From Geodermatophilus obscurus DSM 43160 (GTDB taxonomy: Bacteria; Actinomycetota; Actinomycetes; Mycobacteriales; Geodermatophilaceae), in contig NC_013757.1 of NCBI RefSeq assembly GCF_000025345.1, positions 1,612,001-1,676,000 on the forward strand: a stretch of DNA of 64,000 nt. The letters run 5' to 3'. The notes under the pieces were generated by a model. The model did not search any database and was not told the origin of the DNA. It saw only the letters and a program-made list of their open reading frames with translations. The translations under genes were made by a program, and so were the position numbers. Shown here one piece after another: positions 63,465 through 64,000 of the stretch. Within the stretch, counting starts at the first letter, position 1. Every line of letters begins with the position of its first letter.

Positions 63465-64000
63465 GTGACGACTCCCGCCTCCACCGACCCGGCCCGCATC
63501 CGGAACTTCTGCATCATCGCCCACATCGACCACGGCAAGTCGACGCTGGCCGACCGGATGCTCGAGGTCACCGGGATCATCGAGGCGCGGCAGATGCGTG
63601 CCCAGTACCTCGACCGCATGGACATCGAGCGCGAGCGCGGCATCACCATCAAGGCGCAGAACGTGCGCCTGCCGTGGAAGGTCGGGGACACCGAGTACGT
63701 CCTCGACATGATCGACACCCCGGGGCACGTCGACTTCACCTACGAGGTGTCCCGGTCGCTGGCCGCCTGCGAGGGCGCGGTGCTGCTCGTCGACGCCGCC
63801 CAGGGGATCGAGGCCCAGACGCTGGCCAACCTCTACCTGGCGCTGGAGAACGACCTCACGATCATCCCGGTCCTCAACAAGATCGACCTGCCCGCCGCGC
63901 AGCCGGAGAGGTACGCGGCCGAGATCGCGCACATCATCGGCTGCGACCCTGCCGAGGTCCTGCGGGTCAGCGGCAAGACCGGCGAGGGCGTGCCCGAGCT
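63465..64000 (+). CDS. lepA: LepA (EF4) elongation factor, N-terminal part (runs off right edge)
   Basis: GTG 63465 opens a frame continuing to the window end (178 residues). [20 protein letters not shown] is the P-loop, with [32 protein letters not shown] and [10 protein letters not shown] the other G motifs. The [14 protein letters not shown] stretch is characteristic of LepA. It is a ribosome-associated GTPase affecting translocation and initiation under stress. The tail beyond the G domain lies outside the window. It is divergent from the kinase-like pseudogene. Confidence 0.95.
   Translation, partial: MTTPASTDPARIRNFCIIAHIDHGKSTLADRMLEVTGIIEARQMRAQYLDRMDIERERGITIKAQNVRLPWKVGDTEYVLDMIDTPGHVDFTYEVSRSLAACEGAVLLVDAAQGIEAQTLANLYLALENDLTIIPVLNKIDLPAAQPERYAAEIAHIIGCDPAEVLRVSGKTGEGVPE

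Noticed and set aside
1-64000. CRISPR array or phage-type defence locus
   Set aside because: No regularly spaced repeats, cas genes, restriction-modification or retron-like elements were seen; the only defence-like genes are vapBC and the AbiEi/DUF559 protein.

Overview
The window is very high-GC DNA with frequent GTG starts and tightly packed, often 4-bp-overlapping genes. The conserved order tRNA-Gly, tRNA-Pro, tig, clpP1-clpP2-clpX, valS/folC, ndk, rne, rplU-rpmA-obgE-proB, proA, nadD-rsfS, comEA-comEC-holA, rpsT, lepA is an actinobacterial core neighbourhood. It looks most like a member of the Geodermatophilaceae (Blastococcus, Modestobacter, Geodermatophilus type). That family assignment is an inference from gene order and protein style, not from a search.

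Region 1 (1-8.2 kb) holds a partial LysR regulator divergent from an EamA exporter. Next is a full nickel-pincer-nucleotide set: larE and larA on the minus strand, diverging from larB-larC on the plus strand. A broken YwqK/MORN-like gene, a GT4 glycosyltransferase and a small two-helix membrane protein in an AT-richer pocket follow.

Region 2 (8.24-22.39 kb) reads as a genomic island. It is bounded on the right by an intact tRNA-Gly(TCC) and on the left by a 49-bp, 46-identity copy of that tRNA's 3' half, in the same orientation. Inside are two intact GAF-ANTAR proteins and one wrecked copy, a PAS/GAF/SpoIIE-type phosphatase divergent from an RsbW-like kinase, an SDR/XRE regulator pair, a DJ-1/PfpI protein, a frameshifted general-stress-type SDR, an IS3 remnant and a frameshifted IS256-family element. 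No integrase is visible, and several genes are decaying.

Region 3 (22.3-44.5 kb) is core housekeeping: tRNAs, trigger factor, Clp protease, ValRS, folate synthesis, NDP kinase, the radical-SAM pair usually found next to RNase E/G, ribosomal proteins L21 and L27, Obg, proline synthesis and a peptide deformylase. An AbiEi/DUF559-type nuclease-like gene between clpX and valS is flanked by two related palindromic units.

Region 4 (44.5-64 kb) contains a MarR-controlled pair, a vapBC toxin-antitoxin cassette bounded by a 32-bp direct repeat that duplicates the 3' end of the neighbouring fur/zur gene, a zinc import operon (znuA-znuC-znuB-zur) with a Zur-box-like palindrome over the znuA start, proA, a MoxR/VWA pair, nadD-rsfS-phosphatase, degV, the DNA-uptake genes comEA/comEC, holA, rpsT, a frameshifted kinase-like gene and the start of lepA.

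Two cautions apply. Several single-base frameshifts (at about 5.89, 9.29, 9.70, 14.34, 19.23, 21.97 and 63.2 kb) could be true decay or indel errors in the assembly. All boundaries and starts were read by eye from sequence, with no database search.
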